A stretch of 64,000 bases of DNA from CAYGUK01 sp964352985. Its GTDB lineage: Bacteria > Pseudomonadota > Gammaproteobacteria > JAHCLG01. This document shows positions 1 to 7,966 of the stretch, piece by piece. The stretch spans positions 1-64,000 of the forward strand of contig CAYGUK010000004.1 in assembly GCA_964352985.1 (NCBI GenBank), written 5' to 3'. Position 1 is the stretch's first letter. The number at the start of each line of letters is the position of its first letter. The notes beneath the pieces are model-generated. The model had not been told where the DNA came from and searched no databases. It saw only the letters and a list, made by a program, of their open reading frames with translations. The position numbers were made by a program, and so were the translations under genes.

Positions 1-1
1 T

Positions 2-310
2 AATCGTTTTTTCTCGTCTTGTGAAAAAATTGGTTTTTTAAAGACTTTAGTTCTTTATGTTTCAAAAGAAAAAGCCTCATCAAAAGGAACGCAATCAGTT
101 GAAATGGTCACTCAAATGGGCGGTAAAGATAAGGCCGCCAGTGAACCCAACTCTTCTGCTCCAATTTATAGCGAAATAGATAGACATGAAATGTTACGAC
201 GCACGCATAGTCAAAGTGGCCTCTTATCACAACTAAGAGACAAGCAAAGAGAAAGAAGATTTTTGAGATTTGAGCGCACACAATCTGAGACAAAGTTTGA
301 TAAAAAATAA
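2..310 (+). CDS. 3' end of an unidentified protein (5' truncated by the window)
   Basis: The reading frame is open from base 2, with no stop between the window edge and the TAA at 308-310, so this is the last 102 codons of a longer gene. The first internal ATG, at 104, lies mid-frame and is not a convincing start. The visible tail is hydrophilic, rich in Ser, Gln, Lys and Arg, with a basic stretch near the end and no membrane segment or motif I recognise. It ends just before a strong hairpin at 323-350, which fits a real gene end. A disordered effector-like C-terminus is possible but unsupported. Confidence 0.55.
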   Translation, partial: NRFFSSCEKIGFLKTLVLYVSKEKASSKGTQSVEMVTQMGGKDKAASEPNSSAPIYSEIDRHEMLRRTHSQSGLLSQLRDKQRERRFLRFERTQSETKFDKK

Positions 311-322
311 TTATATCTAATG

Positions 323-350
323 GGGAAGTAATGAATACTAATTACTTCCC
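323..350. terminator. Terminator-like hairpin between convergent genes
   Basis: A perfect 10-bp stem (GGGAAGTAAT / ATTACTTCCC) with an 8-base loop lies between the end of the truncated + gene and the end of anmK on the minus strand. Short T-rich runs flank both sides, so it may serve both directions. Confidence 0.6.
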
Positions 351-422
351 TTTGAATTAAATGACAATTACATCGAATTTTTCATTATCACATATTCATA
401 TAATTTAAAATTTTACACAAGA

Positions 423-1553
423 CTAAATAAATATTTCACCGCCTGTGAGTGGGTGATTAACACCCGTAGTTTTAGGGAATGTGATAGGTAATTCTTTTAA
501 CTTTCTTGCTGCTAAATAAGCCATTAATTGCGCTTCAATACTATTATTATGTAAGTTTAATTCTTCTGCTTTATAGATTTTTGAATCTGGGTTAATTTGC
601 ATGAGACGTTGGCAAAACTCTTGATAGATTACAGGATGATACCAACCACCCCCTGACAATATCCAATGCTTTGGTTTTATTTTTGATTCGACTAATTGTA
701 GACTATCCACAATTATTTTAGCTGTAAATGCGGCCAATGTTTTGCATTGATCATAAATTGAGAGTTCGAAAATTTCTTTTGGTAAAGTAAAATCTTGGCT
801 ATCTAGCGATTTTGTTGGTGGTTGTTCATAATAGTTTTTATTATTTATTATACAAGATTGTTCATATAATAATGATAATAGATTTTGATTTACTATTCCT
901 TGTTTTGCAAATTCCCCATTTTTATCCATTTGTTGTGAAGTTTGTTGGCGGATGACACGATCGATTAAGACATTTCCAGGTCCTGCATCATAAGCAATTA
1001 AATCGCTACTATCCTTGCTTGGGATCAAAGTGACATTACTAATTCCACCACAATTAACCATAGCGGCTGGAATAAAATTAAGTTTGCTTGCTAAAAGTTG
1101 ATGGAAAATAGGCGCAATAGGTGCACCCTGCCCGCCTTGTTTTAAATCATCTTGACGAAAATTAAAAATAACTGGAATATCCAATTTCGCACTCATATAT
1201 CTTGGCTCACCCAGTTGTAGTGATATATTTTGTCTCGGATTATGATAAATAGTTTGGCCATGATAACCAATCGCTTTTAGCGCCTTATTATGTAATCCAT
1301 TTTTCTTTAGTATATTTTTTACAATATCAATATGGTATTGTGTTGAAAGCGAACTTAATTCAGAAAAATCTCGTTGTCCAAGTCGTGCTTGTAATTCAGC
1401 CTGTTTTAATTGATGTTGAAATTCTGCCGGATAATTCATTATGAGTTCATCAATAAATTCAAAATGTGTTTGTCCATCGGTGTTAATTAAAGCACAATCA
1501 ATCCCGTCCATTGAAGTGCCACTCATTAATCCTAAAAATAAATTGTTCATCAT
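423..1553 (-). CDS. anmK: Anhydro-N-acetylmuramic acid kinase
   Basis: Cytoplasmic kinase of peptidoglycan recycling. It hydrolyses and phosphorylates 1,6-anhydro-MurNAc to MurNAc-6-phosphate. The N-terminus carries the family signature GLMSGTSMDGIDCAL. Further on are GYHGQTIYHNP, the nucleotide-binding VNCGGISNVTLI, YDAGPGNVLID near residue 190, and ILSGGGWYHP near the C-terminus. At 376 residues it is the usual family length. Two ATG codons are adjacent at the start; either could be used. It starts 7 bases after the wecA stop, so the two are probably co-transcribed. Confidence 0.95.
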   Translation of the reverse strand: MMNNLFLGLMSGTSMDGIDCALINTDGQTHFEFIDELIMNYPAEFQHQLKQAELQARLGQRDFSELSSLSTQYHIDIVKNILKKNGLHNKALKAIGYHGQTIYHNPRQNISLQLGEPRYMSAKLDIPVIFNFRQDDLKQGGQGAPIAPIFHQLLASKLNFIPAAMVNCGGISNVTLIPSKDSSDLIAYDAGPGNVLIDRVIRQQTSQQMDKNGEFAKQGIVNQNLLSLLYEQSCIINNKNYYEQPPTKSLDSQDFTLPKEIFELSIYDQCKTLAAFTAKIIVDSLQLVESKIKPKHWILSGGGWYHPVIYQEFCQRLMQINPDSKIYKAEELNLHNNSIEAQLMAYLAARKLKELPITFPKTTGVNHPLTGGEIFI

Positions 1554-1560
1554 TTTGTTA

Positions 1561-2607
1561 TCACTTACGCTTAATTACTTTCATCACTTTCCATGCATGA
1601 TTTACACAATATAAATAAAAGGCAAATAATAGGAGAAAACCTAAAAACAAAATGCCTTGACTAAATCCCAATTTATCTCCCAAAATACCGATTAAACCAA
1701 TGATGATGGCAAGACTATATATAATAGCGACAGTTTGTATTGGGCTAAACCCAGCATGATGAAAAATATGATGAAAGTGAGCACGGTCTGGAAAAAAAGG
1801 AGATAACCCTTTTCTTACACGTCGAACTATCGCACTTATAGAATCAAATAGAGGAATACTCATGATCCAAAGCATCGTAATTGGATGACAGGCAGCATGA
1901 CGACCTTGTGATAATCGAATACAAAACCATCCTAACGCTAAACCTAAAAACATAGAGCCGGCATCGCCCATAAATATTTTTTTTCGCTTATTTTTTTTAA
2001 GTGGAAAATTGTACCAAAGAAAACCACTGGTAATTCCTATAAATAATAATAATACAGTTGCATCAGTGTGATTATGATTGGACCATGCTAAATAATATAA
2101 TAATATAAATTGAATAAGGGCTAAACCACCAGCAAGACCATCATGACCATCTACCATATTTAAGGCATTAATGACACCCACGATTGCAAACACAGTAAAA
2201 GGAATAGCAAACACACCTAAATTAATTGTAAAAAGAAAATCAATTTTACCGAGCGTGTAAAGATAAGAATGTCCCCAAAGAGCAATCAACAATACCGCAA
2301 TAAATTGTGCTAAGAATTTTTGCTTTGCACTTAATTCATGAAAATCATCTAACACGCCAGTAATAATAATTAATAAAGAAGCAGCAATTAATCCACGAAA
2401 AGGTTCAAGTGAAATCGGTAAAGTTAGTAATGAAAAGCTAAAAGCACAAAACATCGCAACTCCACCAATCAAAGGGATCCGACCTTTATGTGCTTTGCGT
2501 CCACCTGGATGATCAACTAAACCTAACTTAATCGAAATTGGACGCAGTAGAGAAATAAAAAATAATGTTAATATTACTGCTAAAAATGGGCTAAAATAAT
2601 TTGGCAT
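1561..2607 (-). CDS. wecA: WecA-like undecaprenyl-phosphate GlcNAc-1-phosphate transferase
   Basis: Polytopic inner-membrane transferase of the MraY/WecA family. It loads GlcNAc-1-phosphate onto undecaprenyl phosphate to start O-antigen or related glycan synthesis. Family motifs are present: HPGGRKAHKGRIPLIGG near residues 33-49, the Mg2+-binding region NALNMVDGHDGLAGG, FMGDAGSMFLG, and the cytoplasmic HFHHIFHHAG histidine motif that separates WecA-type enzymes from MraY. About 10-11 hydrophobic segments span 348 residues. It lies upstream of anmK on the same strand. No O-antigen cluster is visible in the window. Confidence 0.88.
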   Translation of the reverse strand: MPNYFSPFLAVILTLFFISLLRPISIKLGLVDHPGGRKAHKGRIPLIGGVAMFCAFSFSLLTLPISLEPFRGLIAASLLIIITGVLDDFHELSAKQKFLAQFIAVLLIALWGHSYLYTLGKIDFLFTINLGVFAIPFTVFAIVGVINALNMVDGHDGLAGGLALIQFILLYYLAWSNHNHTDATVLLLFIGITSGFLWYNFPLKKNKRKKIFMGDAGSMFLGLALGWFCIRLSQGRHAACHPITMLWIMSIPLFDSISAIVRRVRKGLSPFFPDRAHFHHIFHHAGFSPIQTVAIIYSLAIIIGLIGILGDKLGFSQGILFLGFLLLFAFYLYCVNHAWKVMKVIKRK

Positions 2608-2738
2608 TAACTAGCAATCCGTCACTAAAATTCAAAATTGGTATAATAGCGATTTTCCAGCGTACTGTCGATGCTCTAAACGATTTATTCTAACAAGTTG
2701 AAAATTAATAATATTATTAAAAGTAATTAAAGTTGCTA

Positions 2739-2773
2739 GTTTACCATCACCAGGAAAATCGGTGATGGTAAAC
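2739..2773. terminator. Hairpin downstream of comEA-like gene
   Basis: A perfect 13-bp stem (GTTTACCATCACC / GGTGATGGTAAAC) with a 9-base loop begins just after the comEA-like stop, in the direction of its transcription. There is no clean T-run after it, so it is terminator-like but could also be a transcript-stabilising hairpin. Confidence 0.5.
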
Positions 2774-2782
2774 TTCAAAGTG

Positions 2783-3106
2783 TTAATAAGTTACTTGACT
2801 ATCAATCTTATCTGCTAATTTGGTGCTAATTCCCTTAACTTGATCTAGATCTTCAACAGATTTAAATTGCCCATGTTGTTGACGATAATCAAAAATGGCT
2901 TGAGCCTTTTTGGGACCTATACCTTTGACTTGTTGTAACTGTTCCAGACTTGCTGTGTTAATGTTGACTGACTTTGCAGAAATCGCTTGCGTTGTTACAG
3001 TCTGATTACTGGTGTTATGTGAAATATGTTTAATATTTTTGCCATAAACAGTTAAACACATGGTAAAAGATAAAATAACAATTAACATTTTTTGGAATTG
3101 AGACAT
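2783..3106 (-). CDS. comEA: ComEA-family helix-hairpin-helix protein
   Basis: Small secreted DNA-binding protein of 107 residues. A signal peptide spans about residues 1-22 (cleavage near VYG). The C-terminal half is a paired helix-hairpin-helix domain: VNINTASLEQLQQVKGIGPKKAQAI followed by QFKSVEDLDQVKGISTKLADKI. In competent bacteria such proteins bind incoming double-stranded DNA in the periplasm. The short form seen here is the usual gammaproteobacterial one. No other competence gene is nearby, so a role in DNA uptake rests on family knowledge only. It stands alone, followed by the 2739-2773 hairpin. Confidence 0.8.
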   Translation of the reverse strand: MSQFQKMLIVILSFTMCLTVYGKNIKHISHNTSNQTVTTQAISAKSVNINTASLEQLQQVKGIGPKKAQAIFDYRQQHGQFKSVEDLDQVKGISTKLADKIDSQVTY

Positions 3107-3165
3107 GTCAAACTTCCTCTCTAATTTAACACGTCCTTAAAACTACAGCGCTTAAGAATATTATG

Positions 3166-3873
3166 TCATAAGGCTTGTTGCACTGCTAGATGTATTGTCT
3201 TCAGTGTTTGTTGAGGATTGTCTGATAAAGTTATTGGGCGACCAATAACAAGATAATTACTTCCTGCTTTTATCGCATCCAAAGGTGTGACCACTCTTTT
3301 TTGATCATCTTGATTTTGTTGTAAACGTATCCCAGGTGTAACTAAACAAAAGTCTTGTTTTATTTCATGGCGAATACTCGACACTTCTAAGGCCGAACAT
3401 ACCACACCATCGAGTTCAGCAAGTTTTGCTTTTTTTGCCAATGCGATGACCATTTCAGATAAAGATTGATTGAATCCTAATTCTTTCAAATCTGTTTCTA
3501 CAATACTTGTTAAAATAGTCACGCCAATTAATAGAGGTTGATGCGTCGATTTTAATACAATTTCTTTTGCTGCCATTAGCACCGCTTGGCTATTTAGTAA
3601 ATGTAAATTCACCATCCAAACACCTAATTCACAGGCAGCGGCAATCGCACCTGCTACTGTATTTGGAATATCATTAAATTTTAAATCTAAGAAAACACTA
3701 AATCCCAAGTGATGTAATTGATCAATTAATTTTGGACCATATTTAGTAAAAAGAATCGAACCCACTTTTACTCGACACAATTTAGGATCTAACTGTCTTG
3801 CACATGCTAATGCTTCGCTATCCGTAGAAAAATCGAGTGCCACAATAATATAAGGTTGTTTATATTTAGTCAT
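3166..3873 (-). CDS. pyrF: Orotidine 5'-phosphate decarboxylase
   Basis: Cytosolic TIM-barrel enzyme converting OMP to UMP, the last step of de novo pyrimidine synthesis. The start VALDFSTDSEAL, the catalytic DLKFNDIPNT (the DxKxxD tetrad region, residues about 63-72), VTPGIRL and the phosphate-binding VIGRPIT are all present. At 235 residues it is full length. Its ATG overlaps the lapB stop by one base (TAATG), so the two are translationally coupled. This is the end of the lapA-lapB-pyrF arrangement typical of gammaproteobacteria. Confidence 0.96.
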   Translation of the reverse strand: MTKYKQPYIIVALDFSTDSEALACARQLDPKLCRVKVGSILFTKYGPKLIDQLHHLGFSVFLDLKFNDIPNTVAGAIAAACELGVWMVNLHLLNSQAVLMAAKEIVLKSTHQPLLIGVTILTSIVETDLKELGFNQSLSEMVIALAKKAKLAELDGVVCSALEVSSIRHEIKQDFCLVTPGIRLQQNQDDQKRVVTPLDAIKAGSNYLVIGRPITLSDNPQQTLKTIHLAVQQAL

Positions 3874-5039
3874 TAATCACCTTCTAAACCATGAATGGGC
3901 TTAACTGAGTTCCAAAACTTACAACTTGGGCATTGCCATAAAAGTGTTTTGCTCGAATAACCACAGTGCCCACAACGGTAAATAGGTTTACCACTTAATA
4001 ATAATTTAGTGACATCACGTAAAATAGATAAATTATCGCGAGCAGCGCCTAGTGTATTATCGATATTAAGTTCAATTAGTCGTTTTAACCCACGAATTGA
4101 AGGACGTCGTTGTAATTGCTCTGAGAGAAACTCTATTGCGGCATTATCACCTTGTGATTTACGTAATCTTTCCGCAAAAATTAAGACGACAGAAATGCGA
4201 GGATGATCATCTAAACATTGACGTAAATAACCGACCATACCACTTTCATCATCCAGTTTTTCATAACACTCTACTAAGGGTAAAATCGCTTCAGATAAAT
4301 ATTCTGGATCTTGATTTTTAATACGTTTAAAACAGCGTATTGCAACCTTAAAACGAGCTTTTTTTAATTCATAATTACCCTCAAGTAAACTCGCTCTCAC
4401 ATTATTTCGATCAATAGATAAAGCGCGTTTAATATAATGATGTAATTGTTCTTCATTATTATTTTCAAATGCCCTTTCAGCCATTTCACAATAATAATGT
4501 GAAATCACTGGCTGCATTTCTGAATTGCCTGTTTTTTCCAGTTGTTGAGCAACTTTAATCGCTTGCTCCCAATCTTTTTCTTGTTGATAAATATCTAGCA
4601 AATACTGTAATGAGGGGGTCGTTTGTTCACCCATTTCAATCACTTCAAGGAACAGTCGTTCTGCTCTATCAAACACACCTGCTCTTAAATAATCTTGGCC
4701 CAATTCTAATAAGGCTTCAGTACGATGTTGTTTTGATAAATGAGGTCTCGCAATTAAATTTTGATGGATACGAATGGCTCGATCCACCTCACCTCTTCGT
4801 CTAAATAAATTGCCTAACGCTAAATGTGTTTCTACGGTATCACTATCGACTTCAATCATTTTAATAAAAATATCAACCGCTTTATCAGGTTCTTCGTTAA
4901 GTAAATAATTTAAACCGATAAAATAATCTCGATGTGAAATATTGTTACGTTGATGATGCTGATCTTGCCCGGAACGTCTTGCCATAAACCAACCAGAGGC
5001 GCATGCAACAGGTAACAATAATAACCACAGATCCGTCAT
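3873..5039 (-). CDS. lapB: Lipopolysaccharide assembly protein B
   Basis: LapB (YciM) is an inner-membrane-anchored TPR protein. In E. coli it limits LPS synthesis by presenting LpxC to FtsH. This 388-residue protein has an N-terminal membrane segment (residues 1-16), a central array of TPR helices (about 40-330), and a C-terminal rubredoxin-like metal knuckle with CGHCGYSS and CPSCKFW. All three parts match the family and its length (389 in E. coli). It starts 2 bases after the lapA stop and overlaps pyrF by one base. Confidence 0.93.
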   Translation of the reverse strand: MTDLWLLLLPVACASGWFMARRSGQDQHHQRNNISHRDYFIGLNYLLNEEPDKAVDIFIKMIEVDSDTVETHLALGNLFRRRGEVDRAIRIHQNLIARPHLSKQHRTEALLELGQDYLRAGVFDRAERLFLEVIEMGEQTTPSLQYLLDIYQQEKDWEQAIKVAQQLEKTGNSEMQPVISHYYCEMAERAFENNNEEQLHHYIKRALSIDRNNVRASLLEGNYELKKARFKVAIRCFKRIKNQDPEYLSEAILPLVECYEKLDDESGMVGYLRQCLDDHPRISVVLIFAERLRKSQGDNAAIEFLSEQLQRRPSIRGLKRLIELNIDNTLGAARDNLSILRDVTKLLLSGKPIYRCGHCGYSSKTLLWQCPSCKFWNSVKPIHGLEGD

Positions 5040-5041
5040 GA

Positions 5042-5332
5042 TTAATGCTCATCTTTTAGAGGAATTGCACGTAAATTTTCTACTTCTTTTTCGGCAACTT
5101 GCACTCGTTTACGTAACTTAGTATTTTTTCTTTTTAAATTAAGATAAGGGAATAAACAAATAAATAAACCGATTAACGCACCACAACCTAACGTTAATAC
5201 TAATAGTAAAGAAAGTTGAATTTTTCTAGAACCAAAAAAGTAACTAATGACAACAGGTTCAGCATTTAATACGGCAAAACTTACACCAACTAAGATAATG
5301 ATTAAGATTATTAGATAACTAATAATTTTCAT
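5042..5332 (-). CDS. lapA: Lipopolysaccharide assembly protein A domain protein
   Basis: A 96-residue membrane protein with two hydrophobic segments (about 3-22 and 40-64) separated by the short NAEPVVISYFFG loop typical of LapA (DUF1049). A charged coiled-coil tail (about 68-90) follows. It works with LapB in LPS assembly. It sits between rpsA and lapB. The usual ihfB gene between rpsA and lapA is absent here. Confidence 0.85.
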   Translation of the reverse strand: MKIISYLIILIIILVGVSFAVLNAEPVVISYFFGSRKIQLSLLLVLTLGCGALIGLFICLFPYLNLKRKNTKLRKRVQVAEKEVENLRAIPLKDEH

Positions 5333-5351
5333 TTGCTTTCCTTAATATAAG

Positions 5352-5381
5352 AAAGGCATGCTTTTAGATCAGCATGCCTTT
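5352..5381 (-). terminator. Terminator after rpsA
   Basis: An 11-bp perfect stem (AAAGGCATGCT / AGCATGCCTTT, 8-base loop) lies 20 bases past the rpsA stop. On the minus strand it is followed by CTTTCTTATATT. It probably ends or attenuates the rpsA transcript before lapA. Confidence 0.7.
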
Positions 5382-5400
5382 ATTTAACATCAGTGTCGAT

Positions 5401-7086
5401 TTAGTCTTCTCTAGCATCGTTATCCATTTGCTCTTTGAGAATATCGCCTAAAGTTGTACTTGGTTTGTTATCTGAAGAACGGCTATATTCTTTTAGCGCA
5501 TTTGCTTCATCTTGAGAGTCTTTTGCTTTAATTGATAAACTAATCGAACGCGCTTTTTTATCGATGTTAATGATTTTAGCTTCTACTTCTTCATTAACTT
5601 TCAATTCATTTGCAACATCTGACACTTTTTCGCGTTTGATTTCACCTGCACGCAAACTTGCAAAGACTTCATCTACAAGTTTAACAGTAGCTTGTTTTTG
5701 ATCAATTTCAGTGACGACACCTTTAACGATACTACCTTTAGGATTTAACTCAATGTATTGAGTGAATGGATCAGCTTCGAGTTGTTTGATACCGAGTGAA
5801 ATACGTTCACGTTCTGCATCGATAGCAAGGGTGATAGTTTCGATTTCATCACCTTTCTTGAAGTGACGTACCGCAACTTCGCCAGGTTCATTCCAAGAAA
5901 TATCAGAAAGATGAATTAAACCATCGATGCCACCATCAAGCCCGATAAAAATACCGAAATCAGTAATCGACTTAATCTTACCAACAATTTTTTCGCCTTT
6001 TTCATGATTTTCAGAAAATGCTTCCCATGGATTTGAAGTGCATTGCTTAATACCAAGTGAAATACGACGACGTTCTTGATCGATATCTAGGACGAGAACA
6101 TCAACTTCTACACCTAATTGCACAACTTTGCTTGGGTGAATATTTTTGTTAGTCCAATCCATTTCGGATACATGGACTAAACCTTCTACGCCATCTTCGA
6201 TTTCAACAAAGCAACCATAATCAGTTAAATTAGTCACTTTACCTGATAAGCGTGTGCCAACAGGATAACGGCGAACTAAATCGACCCAAGGATCATCCCC
6301 AAGTTGTTTCATACCGAGAGAGACACGATTTTTATCGCGATCAAATTTTAATACTTTAACTTGAATTTCATCACCGACATTCACTAATTCACTTGGATGC
6401 TTAATACGCTTCCATGACATGTCTGTGATATGAAGAAGACCATCAATACCGCCTAAGTCAACGAAGGCACCGTAGTCAGTTAAGTTTTTAACTATACCAA
6501 CAACTTCTTGACCTTCTTGTAATTTCTCAAGCATAGCACTACGCTCAGCACTATTTTCTTCTTCAACAACTGAACGGCGAGAAACGACCACATTATTACG
6601 TTTCTTATCGATCTTAATAACTTTAAATTCTAACTCTTTACCTTCTAAATAAGATGGGTCACGAACAGGACGGACATCAACAAGTGAACCAGGTAAGAAG
6701 GCGCGTATAGAATTAATTTCAACAGTGAAACCCCCTTTCACTTTACCGCTAATCACACCTAAAACAGTAGCATTACTTTCATATTTACGAGCAAGATCTA
6801 TCCATGCTTCAGCACGTTTAGCTTTTTCACGGGAAAGTACTGTTTCACCATAGCCATCTTCCAGGGCATCAATCGCGACATCAATTTCATCACCAAGGTT
6901 AACTTCAAGTTGGCCTTGATCGTTTTTGAATTGTTCGACTGAAATTAAACTTTCTGATTTTAATCCTGCAGTCACGGTAACCATTTCGTTATCGATTTCA
7001 ACAACTCTGGCTTTGACGATAGAACCGACACGCATGTCGAGGGTTTTGAGGGACTCTTGAAATAATTCTGCGAAATTTTCGCTCAT
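5401..7086 (-). CDS. rpsA: 30S ribosomal protein S1
   Basis: S1 binds mRNA upstream of the start codon and helps the 30S subunit initiate. The 561-residue protein shows six consecutive S1 (OB-fold) repeats. Clear units include GQEVVGIVKNLTDYGAFVDL, the next with VTNLTDYGCFVEIEDG, and KIKSITDFGIFIGLDGG, each ending in an SLGIKQ-type strand. Length equals the standard gammaproteobacterial protein (557-561). It lies downstream of cmk, the classical arrangement. A hairpin at 5352-5381 follows. Confidence 0.97.
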   Translation of the reverse strand: MSENFAELFQESLKTLDMRVGSIVKARVVEIDNEMVTVTAGLKSESLISVEQFKNDQGQLEVNLGDEIDVAIDALEDGYGETVLSREKAKRAEAWIDLARKYESNATVLGVISGKVKGGFTVEINSIRAFLPGSLVDVRPVRDPSYLEGKELEFKVIKIDKKRNNVVVSRRSVVEEENSAERSAMLEKLQEGQEVVGIVKNLTDYGAFVDLGGIDGLLHITDMSWKRIKHPSELVNVGDEIQVKVLKFDRDKNRVSLGMKQLGDDPWVDLVRRYPVGTRLSGKVTNLTDYGCFVEIEDGVEGLVHVSEMDWTNKNIHPSKVVQLGVEVDVLVLDIDQERRRISLGIKQCTSNPWEAFSENHEKGEKIVGKIKSITDFGIFIGLDGGIDGLIHLSDISWNEPGEVAVRHFKKGDEIETITLAIDAERERISLGIKQLEADPFTQYIELNPKGSIVKGVVTEIDQKQATVKLVDEVFASLRAGEIKREKVSDVANELKVNEEVEAKIINIDKKARSISLSIKAKDSQDEANALKEYSRSSDNKPSTTLGDILKEQMDNDARED

Positions 7087-7181
7087 AATAAATTCCTAAT
7101 GCAATATAAGATAGTGTAATCGCTATTTTATATTACGGGTTAAATTGTTAAAAATACCATAATTAATAATTAATTATGCCC

Positions 7182-7874
7182 TTACTCTTTAACTGAGATT
7201 AGTTTTTGCGTTTCACTCAACACAACAGAAAAAACTTCATCGATATTGAGATCGGTTGTATCGATAAGAATCGCATCTTCCGCTGGGATTAAAGGAGAAA
7301 TCGTACGTTCTCTATCCCTTTTATCTCGAGCTTTAATCTCATTTAAAAGATCGGCAAGATTAACACTTATGCCTTTATTAATCAACTGATTGTAACGTCT
7401 TTCTACCCTTTCTTCCGCACTTGCGATTAAGAAGAATTTAACGATAGCATCAGGAAAAATAACCGTGCCCATATCCCGACCATCAGCAATTAAACCTGGG
7501 GAAACTCTAAAGGCATGTTGTCTTGCAATTAAAGCTTGTCGAACAATAGGTAAAGCCGCAACAACAGAAGCTTTATTTCCCCATTTTTCAGTGCGAATGG
7601 TATCAGAAATGTTTTTACCTTCTAATATTACTTGAACTAACGGCTCATCATCCACTGTCGTAAACTGCAAATCTAAATGTTCCGCTAAAATCTCTAACGA
7701 TTTTTCATCGGTTGGAGCAACTTGATGAGTATCAGCTGCCATGGCCAAAACACGATACAGTACGCCACTATCTAATAGCTCCCATTGCAATTTTTTTGCA
7801 AGCATTTGACTTATCGTACCTTTTCCTGAACCACTCGGTCCGTCGATAGTGATCACAGGGATATCATTCGTCAT
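7182..7874 (-). CDS. cmk: Cytidylate kinase
   Basis: Phosphorylates CMP and dCMP with ATP. The P-loop GPSGSGKGT is at residues 12-20. LLDSGVLYR (substrate-binding), GRDMGTVIFPDA (residues about 137-148) and RDKRDRERTISPL are all conserved. The 230 residues match the family. The order cmk-rpsA is the usual one. In many relatives aroA lies just upstream; here the upstream neighbour is the OTU-domain gene. Confidence 0.96.
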   Translation of the reverse strand: MTNDIPVITIDGPSGSGKGTISQMLAKKLQWELLDSGVLYRVLAMAADTHQVAPTDEKSLEILAEHLDLQFTTVDDEPLVQVILEGKNISDTIRTEKWGNKASVVAALPIVRQALIARQHAFRVSPGLIADGRDMGTVIFPDAIVKFFLIASAEERVERRYNQLINKGISVNLADLLNEIKARDKRDRERTISPLIPAEDAILIDTTDLNIDEVFSVVLSETQKLISVKE

Positions 7875-7966
7875 AGTGAATTATTCTCATACTATTGGTA
7901 AAGTCGCGTATTTTAGTGGGAATAAACTTTAATATAAAGAAAAATCTAAAGATAAATATTCTTCGA

